Positions 1 through 10,500 of a stretch of DNA of 64,000 bases are shown piece by piece (the first letter of the stretch is position 1; each line of letters begins with the position of its first letter). The notes beneath the pieces are model-generated. The model was not told where the DNA came from, did no database searches, and worked only from the letters and a program-made list of their open reading frames with translations. The translations under genes were made by a program, and so were the position numbers. Source of the DNA: Cytophaga hutchinsonii ATCC 33406 (lineage in GTDB: Bacteria > Bacteroidota > Bacteroidia > Cytophagales > Cytophagaceae); NCBI RefSeq assembly GCF_000014145.1, contig NC_008255.1, positions 3,922,001-3,986,000 of the forward strand, in the 5' to 3' direction.

Positions 1-3000
1 AATAGCTGTCGTTGTTGGCTACCGAACTGGTTGTATAGGTGGAGCCTGTTGCTGAACCTATCGCCGTACCTGAGCCTACTGCTCCTTTGTACCACTGATA
101 AGTCGGAGGCGTACCTGCGTTGGTTGGCGTAGCGGTAAACGTTACGCTTGTGCCCGCACAGATTGTCGTTGATGGCGTGGAGATTGTTACCCCTGGCGCA
201 ACAGTCGGTGTTACGGTAACAATCACTTCGTTGGTGTTGGCTGCAGTGCATGTACCTGATGAGACAACTCTTCTGTAGTGGGTTGTCGCTGTTAAGCCTG
301 ATGGGGCATCATAGGTAGAGCCTGTGCCTGATGTGGATATTGCTGTCCAGGTTGTGAACGGTGAAACCGAGGATTCCCACTGGTAGGTAAAGGTGCCTGT
401 ACCGCCCGATGCTGCCGTTGGAACTGTAAAGGCTGCCGGGTCACCGCCTGAACAGATCGCCTGATCGGTGGCTATAGCGCCGGCAACAATGGCCGGAGTA
501 ACTGTGATACGTACCGCTGCGGTGGTCACCTGAGAACACATTCCCGAGGTAACTTTACGGCGGTAGTCTACGGTCATAGCGGTTGTACCTGTATTGGTTA
601 ATACGCCTTCATCAAAGGTCGCTGTGCTTACGGCTGGAGTAATATCGGCATACGCTGCCCCGTTGATGGATTTTTCCCATACATACGAATATGTTGTCCC
701 GTTGCCGCCGGTAGCTGCTACGCTGGTAAAGGCTACCGGGTCGCCGCCTGTACAGATGGTCTGGGCCGATGCTATGGAACCTGCTACCAAAGCCGGCTGA
801 ACCGTGACAGTGATAACATTGGTGTTGACTGTTGTACAGGTGCCTGAGGCATCTACTCTTCTGTAATACGTGGTTGCTGTTAAGCCCGATGGAACATCGT
901 AGGTGGCTCCTGTTGCTGAGGAAATATTGGTATACGTACCTGCAAGGGCTGAAGCGCTCTGCCACTGGTAGGTATACGTGCCTGTGCCTCCTGTCGGGGC
1001 CGCCGTTACCGTAAAGGCTGCCGGATCCCCGCCTGAACAGATCGTCTGGTCGGCCGCAACTATGCCCGCAACAATGGCTGGGTTAACCGTGATACGGATA
1101 GCGGCTGTGGTGACCTGCGGACAGGCCCCCGAGGTAACTTTACGGCGGTAGTCAACCGTCATGGCTGTTGTCCCTGCATTGGTTAATACGCCTTCATCAA
1201 AAGTAGCTGTAGTAACTGCAGGTGTGATATCGGCATACGCTGCTCCGTTGATCGATTTTTCCCATACATACGAATATGTTGTCCCGTTGCCGCCGGTAGC
1301 TGCTACGCTGGTAAAGGCTACCGGGTCGCCGCCCGTACAGATCGTCTGCGCTGCGGCTATGGAACCCGCAACTGTTGTAGCGTTCACGACTACCACTACG
1401 CTGGCCTCTGTATAACAGGATGCATTCCCTGTGTTGCCATCCTCTACACGTAAGGTATAGGTACCCGCATCCGTTAGCGCGCCCGTTAAGGCAAATGCCG
1501 GGGTAGACGTAGGTGTATTGGCCGGAAGCGCAATTACCGTTGCTGCAACCGGGGTGGTTACAGGGGTGGGTAAAACCTTGATCCACGAATACGTAAAGTT
1601 GGTGTTCTGTGCAGCAGCTGTTACTGTTGCACTGCCGATTAGATTCTGAGCCGTACCCTGACAAAGCGTTACCGTACCCGTAGAAGGGGTCGTGATCGTT
1701 ACCGAGGACGGTTTGGTGCAGGGTGGACAATCTTTTGTGATATCAACTGGTATTCTTTTACATGGATAAGCAATTCCTCTTTTAATATTAAAATTATAAA
1801 TATTAGGAAACTTCGTATTCACACTACTATTCTTATATGAATTCCCGATCGTTAAGACACCTTTCCCGCTATCATCAACAAGTGGTAATGGATTGGCACT
1901 ACAGTCGGTATAATCGGCCACAGTAAACTGATCTGTTGAAATTATCTGCATCCAGTATTTCGTACCGGGAGTTAAAATTGAAGCATTAAAGTTTAATGGA
2001 ATGGATTGCTGAACCGCAGATGCTGTAAAATCCATTGTTTTTGTTGGACTCGTCCATATATTGGAAGCAAAATCAGGTGAATTAGAGCCATTATCAGATA
2101 ATATTCTTACTTGATAACTAACTGTCTTATTGTTGTAGTCCCAGGCTGTTACATCTATGGAATTAATGATTACACCGTTTGTCTGAGCCAACGTGAAAGC
2201 TACTGCAAAGCTTCCTCCATTTATCGCCATACGGGATGTAGTAGCACAAGGAGGGGTTTTAGCTGCATAATTATCTAATCCGTAGATGTCTTCTGCCCAC
2301 AATCTATAGGTAGTTGCGTTTACCATCGTAGCATTTGTTAATGCTGTAGTAATGGTATTACTTGTATTGGGAGGAGTAGTAGCAGGTGTAATCGGTATAG
2401 CGGTTCCTCCCACAGCATCTTTAAACCATTGGAAGTTTGTTAAATTCCCGGTATATCCAGTAACTGAAAATGTTCCGGTTGTCCCGCAATATGTCCCTGC
2501 ATTTGCCGTATACGGTGCAACCGCTTCAGCAATGGTAATTTCATCTATCGCGTCCGGATACGTAGCACATGGTACAGAAGCTCCGATATATTTGACTACC
2601 ACCTTATAGGTACCTATTGCCGTTGCATTGTATGTAGATGTTGTAGCACCGGTAATTGGAGTAGCCGATCCATCTTTATACCATCTTATGGTATAGTTTG
2701 GTGCTAATGCTCCGGACACATTAAACTGCGAATTCAATAATGTTCCTGTCCATGAACCTGGACATATATTCTGATCTCTCGGTGTAATTTTCGCAAATGG
2801 TTTCGGATCCGGGATTGCACAGCCTCCCGGTAATGCAAAGGTTACCGCATATACCTGGCTCGTTGTGTTTCCGATACCTAATTGTCCTTGTGCATTAAAA
2901 CCCCATGTTCTTAGACTACCGTCTCTGCGGGTGTAAAAGCCCCAGCCGTCACCGTCTGAAATACCGATAACATCTGTATCGTATGCAGCAGCACTTGTAC

Positions 3001-4216
3001 GGATAATTACAGCAACATCTGAAGGAGTTGTTGATCCATTTCCTAAATATCCATTATTGCCGCCATTTCCACCCCAGGCCAAAGGAATGCCATCAATAGA
3101 AACAGCCATACCAAAACCCTGCCCGCCACCAATAGCACGCGCCTTTAAAAACGTTTGCCCCGCTCCACCCGGCGTGGTTGCCCACTCTCCGGCCAGAACT
3201 CTTTTCGGATCGGAATGCACACCGCCCGGACCTGTACCGCATAAACCAAACCAGCCGTTATTACCCCATGCCCAGACAAATCCATCCACATCAATCGCAA
3301 AACACATTACGTCACCTGCAGAAATTGAAACAATGTTGTCTAATGGCAAACCTGTTTTGAATACAACGGGGCTGGCGTAATTTGAATTGGGGCCATTCTC
3401 TGTACCGTTATTTGTGCCTCCCGCATTGGAACGCCCCAGTTCTCCATTTGTGTTGGCTCCCCAGGAATATACTGTACCTATTCCATCTCCATCCGGATCA
3501 ATTAAGGCATAACCTGTCTTATCTCCGGCTTCAATCTGAATAGCATTTTTTAATGTTGTTGTAGCATTCGTTCTAACATATACCGGTGTCGTACTTGATG
3601 TTGTTGTACCATTCCCTAACTGACCATTTGCATTTAAGCCCCACGACATTACTTCACCTGATCCGTTCATGATAACATAGTTCATATTATCACCTCCTGA
3701 AATGGATTTTACATTCGTCAAATACGTAGATAAAGACGGATGATATGCGGTACCTGTATACTCTCCTTTTAACACCCTTGCCGGCACCGTTGATGCACCA
3801 CCTTTACCGGGGCCCTGTCCCAAGACACCATTTGCATCATTATTCATACCAACTGTCCATACACCTGTATGACAATCCAATGCCATCAGCGTTAGCGTAG
3901 ACCCTGCATCAACAGCACGAATTGTAATATTGGGAAGTCCTAATACCCCGGAAAAATACGGGTCATTTGTAGGAAATAACACTCTTGTTGGAGAAAGTAT
4001 AGGATCGGTCGCTGAACCTATACCTAATGTACCCTTTATAGAGGGTGTGCCAGCATTATTCTGGCCCCAGGAATACACGTTACCGTTTGCACATATGGCA
4101 GTTGAATACGCATATCCGCCGGATATTAATAAATCCTGCGCTTTTACTTGTACAGTTGCTAATAGACTGATAACAGCTATTATCCATGTATAGTATAACT
4201 TTCTGAATTTAAACAT
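1..4216 (-). CDS. Secreted RCC1-repeat propeller protein with Ig-like repeats (3' end outside window)
   Basis: The reading frame is open from an ATG at 4216 to the left edge (1405 codons), so the C-terminus is missing. Residues 1-26 form a signal peptide (MFKFRKLYYTWIIAVISLLA, then TVQVKA before QD). Residues about 45-455 hold seven RCC1-type repeats, recognisable by their cores: SWGQNNAG, TVGMNNDANGVLGQG, SWGLNANGQLGNG, SWGANTNGELGRS, AWGNNGWFGLCGTG, AWGGNGGNNGYLGNG and TWGFNAQGQLGIG. Seven repeats would close one seven-bladed beta-propeller. Two or three Ig-like domains and a less clear beta-rich domain follow. From Cys830 (CPPCTKPS) come Ig-like repeats of about 95 residues, each with a TIC(S/T)G motif and a second Cys, like those of the downstream-numbered giant genes. 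A type IX sorting domain is expected beyond the edge but is not seen. A propeller fused to such repeats suggests a surface binding protein; the ligand is unknown. Stretches are nearly identical to 11896-19260, suggesting exchange between the genes. Confidence 0.85.
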   Translation of the reverse strand, partial: MFKFRKLYYTWIIAVISLLATVQVKAQDLLISGGYAYSTAICANGNVYSWGQNNAGTPSIKGTLGIGSATDPILSPTRVLFPTNDPYFSGVLGLPNITIRAVDAGSTLTLMALDCHTGVWTVGMNNDANGVLGQGPGKGGASTVPARVLKGEYTGTAYHPSLSTYLTNVKSISGGDNMNYVIMNGSGEVMSWGLNANGQLGNGTTTSSTTPVYVRTNATTTLKNAIQIEAGDKTGYALIDPDGDGIGTVYSWGANTNGELGRSNAGGTNNGTENGPNSNYASPVVFKTGLPLDNIVSISAGDVMCFAIDVDGFVWAWGNNGWFGLCGTGPGGVHSDPKRVLAGEWATTPGGAGQTFLKARAIGGGQGFGMAVSIDGIPLAWGGNGGNNGYLGNGSTTPSDVAVIIRTSAAAYDTDVIGISDGDGWGFYTRRDGSLRTWGFNAQGQLGIGNTTSQVYAVTFALPGGCAIPDPKPFAKITPRDQNICPGSWTGTLLNSQFNVSGALAPNYTIRWYKDGSATPITGATTSTYNATAIGTYKVVVKYIGASVPCATYPDAIDEITIAEAVAPYTANAGTYCGTTGTFSVTGYTGNLTNFQWFKDAVGGTAIPITPATTPPNTSNTITTALTNATMVNATTYRLWAEDIYGLDNYAAKTPPCATTSRMAINGGSFAVAFTLAQTNGVIINSIDVTAWDYNNKTVSYQVRILSDNGSNSPDFASNIWTSPTKTMDFTASAVQQSIPLNFNASILTPGTKYWMQIISTDQFTVADYTDCSANPLPLVDDSGKGVLTIGNSYKNSSVNTKFPNIYNFNIKRGIAYPCKRIPVDITKDCPPCTKPSSVTITTPSTGTVTLCQGTAQNLIGSATVTAAAQNTNFTYSWIKVLPTPVTTPVAATVIALPANTPTSTPAFALTGALTDAGTYTLRVEDGNTGNASCYTEASVVVVVNATTVAGSIAAAQTICTGGDPVAFTSVAATGGNGTTYSYVWEKSINGAAYADITPAVTTATFDEGVLTNAGTTAMTVDYRRKVTSGACPQVTTAAIRITVNPAIVAGIVAADQTICSGGDPAAFTVTAAPTGGTGTYTYQWQSASALAGTYTNISSATGATYDVPSGLTATTYYRRVDASGTCTTVNTNVITVTVQPALVAGSIASAQTICTGGDPVAFTSVAATGGNGTTYSYVWEKSINGAAYADITPAVSTATFDEGVLTNTGTTAMTVDYRRKVTSGMCSQVTTAAVRITVTPAIVAGAIATDQAICSGGDPAAFTVPTAASGGTGTFTYQWESSVSPFTTWTAISTSGTGSTYDAPSGLTATTHYRRVVSSGTCTAANTNEVIVTVTPTVAPGVTISTPSTTICAGTSVTFTATPTNAGTPPTYQWYKGAVGSGTAIGSATGSTYTTSSVANNDSY

Positions 4217-4304
4217 ATTGAGTGCATTTTGTAAGTATGAATTTAGAAGTCGGTATTATACCAGGTAAATTCTATTATTTATTTATTAAATACCATTTTA
4301 GATT

Positions 4305-4312
4305 AAAATGTA
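4305..4312 (-). promoter_or_regulatory. Candidate -7 element for the RCC1-repeat gene
   Basis: On the minus strand this reads TACATTTT inside GTTACATTTT, 89 bp before the ATG at 4216. It resembles the Bacteroidota -7 box TAnnTTTG (last base differs) and the GTTACTTTT motif found before three other giant genes in this window. No TTG box at the usual spacing was found. Confidence 0.3.
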
Positions 4313-4420
4313 ACCTTTAAGGAGATAATATAAAATAATTAGAGTATGGGGTTTGAGTGGGTACGCAAAACAACTTCTTTTGTTACAATTTTTCTGGAAA
4401 AATTTCAATTACATGCTAAT

Positions 4421-4459
4421 AAAAAAAGCGGTTGATTATTCTAATCAACCGCTTTTTTT
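4421..4459 (-). terminator. Intrinsic terminator after the 2413-aa Ig-array gene
   Basis: A perfect 18-bp inverted repeat (4421-4438 and 4442-4459) with a 3-base loop has an A-run on one flank and a T-run on the other. It starts 20 bp beyond the stop codon at 4480. Its symmetry means it could stop transcription from either strand. It separates the gene at 4480-11721 from the RCC1 gene starting at 4216. Confidence 0.85.
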
Positions 4460-4479
4460 ATATTTCTTACTTTCAAAGA

Positions 4480-7400
4480 TTATTTCACAACCTGTATATA
4501 CCCGGTGTACGCTTCTGTATAGATGGTGCTGTGCAGGTCGATGATGTAGAAGTAGGTACCGTCAGGCAATACTTCCCCGTTGCGGAAGTTGGTCGCATCC
4601 CACTCCTTGGGATACCCTGTGCTCTTCCACACCAGGTTCCCCCAGCGGTTGTAGATCAGGAACTCGGCATTGGGGAAGCTCTCGATGTTCTCAATCTCCC
4701 AGGTATCGTTCACTCCATCCCCGTTTACTGTTATTACATTGGGTACCTTGATCGGACGCTCCACAAACACCATTACTTCATCATCATCATGGCACTGGCC
4801 TGTGGCATCACGAACCGTTAAGATATACATGATTGTCTTATCAGCTGTTAACTTCGGAGTGGCTGAACTGGCATCATCAAGACCCGTATCCGGGCTCCAG
4901 CTGTAGATTACTCCCCCGCTGCCGTTCAGCGTTACCTGCTCTCCTTCTTTTACCGTGATATCTGAACCCGCATTGGCTACCGGCGTCTGGATTACGGTAA
5001 GCGGTACTTCCGTGGAGATCGTGCCGCACGCTGCATTGCTTTCCTCTATCGAATAAAGTCCGCTTTCAAAGGCTTTATAGATGCTTGTGGTTGCTCCGCT
5101 TATCGCTACGCCATCCTTATACCACTGCAGCGTATTTGGAGGCGTTGCACTTCCTACTACAGCGGTGAACTCAAACCCTTCCGGGCTGCAGATCGGAAGC
5201 GGTGTCTCATTGATCACCGGAGCCGGTGTAGCAAGGATCGCTGGTGCGATCTTATTGGAAGCGTGCGGGTTGGTACCCAGTGCGCAGCCAAGATTGGAAG
5301 TAAGTTCCACATACACCTTATCCCCGGCAGTTAAGCCTGTGCTGGTAAAGCTTGTATTGGTTGCCCCGCTTACTGCGGTGGCTACACCTGCCTGTGATTC
5401 GATGAACCACTGGTAGGTCGGATTGTTGCCACCGGCTGTGGTATTGCTTACCGTAAAGCGGACCGGTAAACCGGAACACTGTACCGCAGGCGCTCCCGTG
5501 ATGCTTACCGAAGGCATGCTTGATACAACAATATTCAGGGCTACTTCATTGGAGATACCAGGACCGGCATTACAGCCGATTGAGGTCGTTACAACTACTT
5601 TTACTTTTTTGCCTGCATCGGATGCTGTGGTTGGGTTATAGCTGTATGTACTGCTGTTGGTGCCTACCGGTGCTCCGTCAAGTGTCCAGGCATACGTTAA
5701 GGTACCGGATCCCGTTGTGGTGGCCGTAAACACCATCGGCACTGAACCCTCGCATACCTGACCCGGATCGTTGATCTGGGCTGTTACTACTTCGGGGGTC
5801 GATACGGTGATGGTTACCATATTGCCGGTGACACTCCCGCATGTGCCGGACGTTTCCACGCGCTGGTAGTAGGTGGTTGCCGTTAATGCGCCCGGTGCAT
5901 AGCCAGATGTGGTGGCTCCGCCAATATTGCTGAACGAACCGGCTGTGCCTGTGGTGCTGCTCTGCCACTGGTAGGTATAGCTGCCTGTACCGCCTGTTGG
6001 CGCGCTTACCTGGGTAAGCGCTGCCGGAACCAATCCTGAACAGATTATCTGATCATCCTGGATAACGCCGGCCACTAAAGCAGGGTTAACCGTGATGTCG
6101 ATAATGTTGCTCATGGCTGTGTTGCATGGAGCCGGGATGCTTGTATAGGTTACAATTCTTCTGTAGGATACTTTGGTGCCTGTTTTGGCGCCGCTCGGTG
6201 TAAAGCCCGTACCGCTTACAGTGCCTGTGGCAGGGCCCCAGGCCCCGTTGTCAATGGATTCTTCCCACGTATAGGTCGGGGAAGTGCCTCCGCTGGCAGC
6301 GCTTGCTTCAGTAATCGCACCGGGAACGGTGTTGTTGCAGATCGTTAATAACGTTGTTGTGATTGTTCCCGCGCCAACTCCGGCATTTACCGTAACAGTG
6401 ACCGCTGCGGACTGTGCCGGAGTGGTGCTCGCGCAGGTTGCATTGCTGGTCGCTCTTACATAAATGCTGTAGGTCTGAGGGCTTAACGCTGCTGTGGTCG
6501 TTAACGATGTTGTGCTGTACGGGTTCGCCGTGGTGGAACCTGCTCCCTGGCTGGTTTCTGAACCTGCCGCTCCGATGAACCACTCATACGTTGGCGCAGG
6601 TGTGGAGCCTGAACCCGTTGCGGTAGCGGTAAACTGAACCGCATTACCTGAACAGATCGTGGCCTTATCAGCTGCAATGCTTACCGATAAGGTCGGTACA
6701 GGGGTAACCGTAACGGCTACCGGTGTGGAGACGGCGGTAGCTGACGTTACACACGTTAAGCCTGTTGTCATTACTACACGGAACGATTCCCCATTGGTAA
6801 CCGAAGAGGCTATATATGTGCTGTTTGTCGCTCCTGAAATATTCTGGTAAGTACCGCTCTTATTGGTCTGCCACTGGTACGTTGGGCCGGCAGGAGCTGT
6901 ACCCTGATTGGTCTGGGCTGTGATGCTGAAGGTTACACTCTCACTCGGACAGATCGTTGTCTTGTCTGCTGTGATCGATATCGTTGGCGTTACTTTTGTA
7001 TTCACAACCATCGTAGAACTCGCTGTCGCTGTTTTCGGGTTCGCACAGCTTAAGCTGCTGGTAATATCAACGGTGATAACTTCTCCGTCTACAAGCGTTG
7101 TGCTTGAATACGTATCTGTGGTTGAAGCCAACGCACCCGTTACAGAGGATGTCCATACATAAGCAGGTGTGCCGCCGTTGCCAACGCTGGCCGTAAAGGT
7201 AACATTGGTACCTTCGCAGATCGGGCCAGATGGTAACCGGGATAACGATACGGTAGCTGGTGCTACTGCTACAATAGAAATCTTAACCGCATTCGAAGCT
7301 ACTCCCGCGCATGTACCTTTCTTATCAACTCTTCTGTACCAGGTATCAACTGTTAAGGTACCCGGTGTATAGTCTTTTAATGTAGCCCCTGAAATTGCGC

Positions 7401-7551
7401 TGAAGCCCGCGCTCGCTGAGGTTGTTGATACTTCCCATACATAACCTGCCGTGGCAGTAGTTGAACCTCCTGCTGCTGCCGCGCCGCCGATCTGAGAGGG
7501 TGCTGCGCCTGAACAGATTGACTGGTCGGATGAAATAACAGCTGCTGTTAC
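4480..7551 (-). repeat. Long near-identical tract, copy 1 (3' end of the 2413-aa gene)
   Basis: This stretch matches 11896-14967 at a constant offset of 7416. By eye I found only four mismatches (near 7318, 7403, 7411 and 7468). The part up to about 6733 also matches 27780-30033 with slightly more differences. It encodes the last nine or so Ig-like domains and the CHU_C domain. Synonymous positions are also conserved, so the identity reflects recent copying rather than protein constraint. Confidence 0.9.
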
Positions 7552-10500
7552 TACAGGGTCAACCGTGATCTGAATAACATTGGAAACAGCGGCAGGACAA
7601 ACGCCTTTTGTATCTGTTCTTCTGTAATATGTTGTTGCGGTAAGTGTTCCCGGTGTGTAATCTTTTAACGCAGCACCTGAAACAGTTGTCCAGCCACTGG
7701 TTCCGTTTGCCGAACTTTCCCATACATAACTGGCTGTGGCCGTTGTTGAACCGCCTGCTGCCACAGCACCGCCGATCTGTGCAGGAGCTGTGCCCGAACA
7801 GATGGTCTGTGCCGTTGAAATTGTCGCTGCTGTTACTACAGGGTCAACCGTGATTTTTATCACATTCGATGCAACGCCTGTACATACACCTTTTTTATCC
7901 GTTCTTCTGTAATACGTATCTGCGGTAAGTGTTCCCGGTGTGTAGTCTTTTAACGCAGCACCTGAAACAGTTGTCCAGCCACTGGTTCCGTTTGCTGAAC
8001 TTTCCCATACATAACTGGCTGTGGCCGTTGTTGAACCGCCCGCTGCTACAGCACCGCCGATCTGGGCTGGAGCTGTGCCCGAACAGATGGTTTGTGCCGT
8101 TGAAATTGTCGCTGCCGTTACTACAGGGTCAACCGTGATTTTTATCACATTCGATGCAACACCTGTACATGCTCCTTTTTTATCCGTTCTTCTGTAATAC
8201 GTATCTGCTGTAAGTGTTCCCGGTGTATAGTCTTTTAACGTTGCACCTGAAACAGTTGTCCAGCCACTTGTTCCGTTTGCTGAACTTTCCCATACATAAC
8301 TGGCTGTGGCCGTTGTTGAACCGCCTGCTGCAACAGCGCCGCCGATCTGGGCTGGAGCTGTGCCCGAACAGATGGTCTGTGCCGTTGAAATTGTCGCTGC
8401 TGTTACTACAGGGTCAACCGTGATCTGAATAACATTGGAAACAGCGGCAGGACAAACGCCTTTTGTATCTGTTCTTCTGTAATATGTTGTTGCGGTAAGT
8501 GTTCCCGGTGTGTAATCTTTTAACGCAGCACCTGAAACAGTTGTCCAGCCACTGGTTCCGTTTGCTGAACTTTCCCATACATAACTGGCTGTGGCCGTTG
8601 TTGAACCGCCTGCTGCTACAGCACCGCCGATCTGTGCAGGAGCTGTGCCCGAACAGATGGTCTGTGCCGTTGAAATTGTCGCTGCCGTTACTACAGGGTC
8701 AACCGTGATTTTTATCACATTCGATGCAACGCCTGTACATACACCTTTTTTATCCGTTCTTCTGTAATACGTATCTGCGGTAAGTGTTCCCGGTGTGTAG
8801 TCTTTTAACGCAGCACCTGAAACAGTTGTCCAGCCACTGGTTCCGTTTGCTGAACTTTCCCATACATAACTGGCTGTGGCCGTTGTTGAACCGCCCGCTG
8901 CTACAGCACCGCCGATCTGGGCTGGAGCTGTGCCCGAACAGATGGTTTGTGCCGTTGAAATTGTCGCTGCCGTTACTACAGGGTCAACCGTGATTTTTAT
9001 CACATTCGATGCAACACCTGTACATGCTCCTTTTTTATCCGTTCTTCTGTAATACGTATCTGCTGTAAGTGTTCCCGGTGTATAGTCTTTTAACGTTGCA
9101 CCTGAAACAGTTGTCCAGCCACTTGTTCCGTTTGCTGAACTTTCCCATACATAACTGGCTGTGGCCGTTGTTGAACCGCCTGCTGCTACCGCGCCGCCCA
9201 TCTGTGCAGGAGCTGTGCCCGAACAGATGGTCTGTGCCGTTGAAATTGTCGCTGCTGTTACTACAGGGTCAACAACAACTACCACACTCGCCTCTGTATA
9301 ACAGGCTGCATTACCTGCGCTTCCGTCTTCAACGCGTAAGGTATAGGTACCTGCATCCGCTAACGCGCCCGTTAAGGCAAACGCCGGCGTAGACGTAGGG
9401 GTATTGGCCGGAAGCGCAATTACCGTTGCTGCAACCGGGGTAGTTACAGGGGTTGGTAAAACCTTGATCCACGAATACGTGAAGTTTGTATTCTGAGCTG
9501 CTGCTGTTACTGTTGCTCTGCCGATTAAATTCTGAGCCGTACCCTGACAAAGCGTTACCGTACCCGTAGACGGGGTCGTGATCGTTACTGCAGATGGTTT
9601 CGTGCAGCTCGGACATTTAACAGTAGACTCGATTATGTTTGAAACCGAATAATTTTTACACGGATCATTATCATTCGCATACTTAGGCGCTGTAAAATTA
9701 TTATTGGAAGTAAATACAGCATCTGTAGCGGCGATTACTCTGAAATAAATTTTATCGCCATTTACTGTTCCGGTATATGCTGCATTTAAGGAAGGATTTG
9801 CAATAGTAAAAACTTCTCCGGATTGTGGCGGAACAGCCAGGTTTTTCCATGAAGTATAATCCGCCGGTGTTTTAGTCCATTGATATAAATACTTCGGAGC
9901 ATTATTATAATACGCTTTTAAAAGAGTGCTTGGTTTTGAATTCAGATCCAATGCTGCCGTACACACATCTTTCTTAGTGGATATCGTAGGAATATCAAAG
10001 TACACATCTAAGGGCGGCGGAGCACATGCCATAATTTTGATATCATCAATAACAAGGTCATTACCGCACAGATATTGGTTTGAATTATTTATCACATCCA
10101 TAATAACAGACGTACTTCCGGCACCAAGTGTTATATTGCCGGCTACACGTACCCAAACGCCGCCGCCATCGCTCTGTCTTGTAGCAGTAGCATTTGCAGA
10201 AGATGTATTAGCTGTATTTGATCCATCTGTTAATTTAATAGTTACATCCACAGGAGAGTATGAAGGGCAACCTCCAGCTGGACCATTTGTAAATACTGCA
10301 ATCCAGCATTCAAAATACAATTGCTTTCCAAAACATAAATCAGGAATGGTGCGTGTATACAATTTCTGTCCCTGAGTATTAGGCGGACAGTTTATAAATA
10401 ACGCTCCTCCCGCTTTTGTACCGGAATGATCTAAGGAAACATTTGGCGGAGTTGTCGGGCCGGTTACCCGGTTTGCCCAATCCAGTTGTGCACCAGCATA

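Noticed and set aside
4432-4821. Open frame of 129 codons on the plus strand, repeated almost unchanged at 11848-12237 and partly at 27831-28121
   Set aside because: It is the antisense of the conserved CHU_C domain. Its recurrence follows from the copied 3' ends and not from selection on a plus-strand protein.
7556-9265. Regular repeats that might suggest a CRISPR array
   Set aside because: Units are 285 bp, coding and without short repeat/spacer structure, and no cas genes are nearby.
7644-9392. Six regularly spaced plus-strand frames of about 69 codons
   Set aside because: These are antisense shadows of the 285-bp Ig-unit array, with no ribosome site or independent codon signal.
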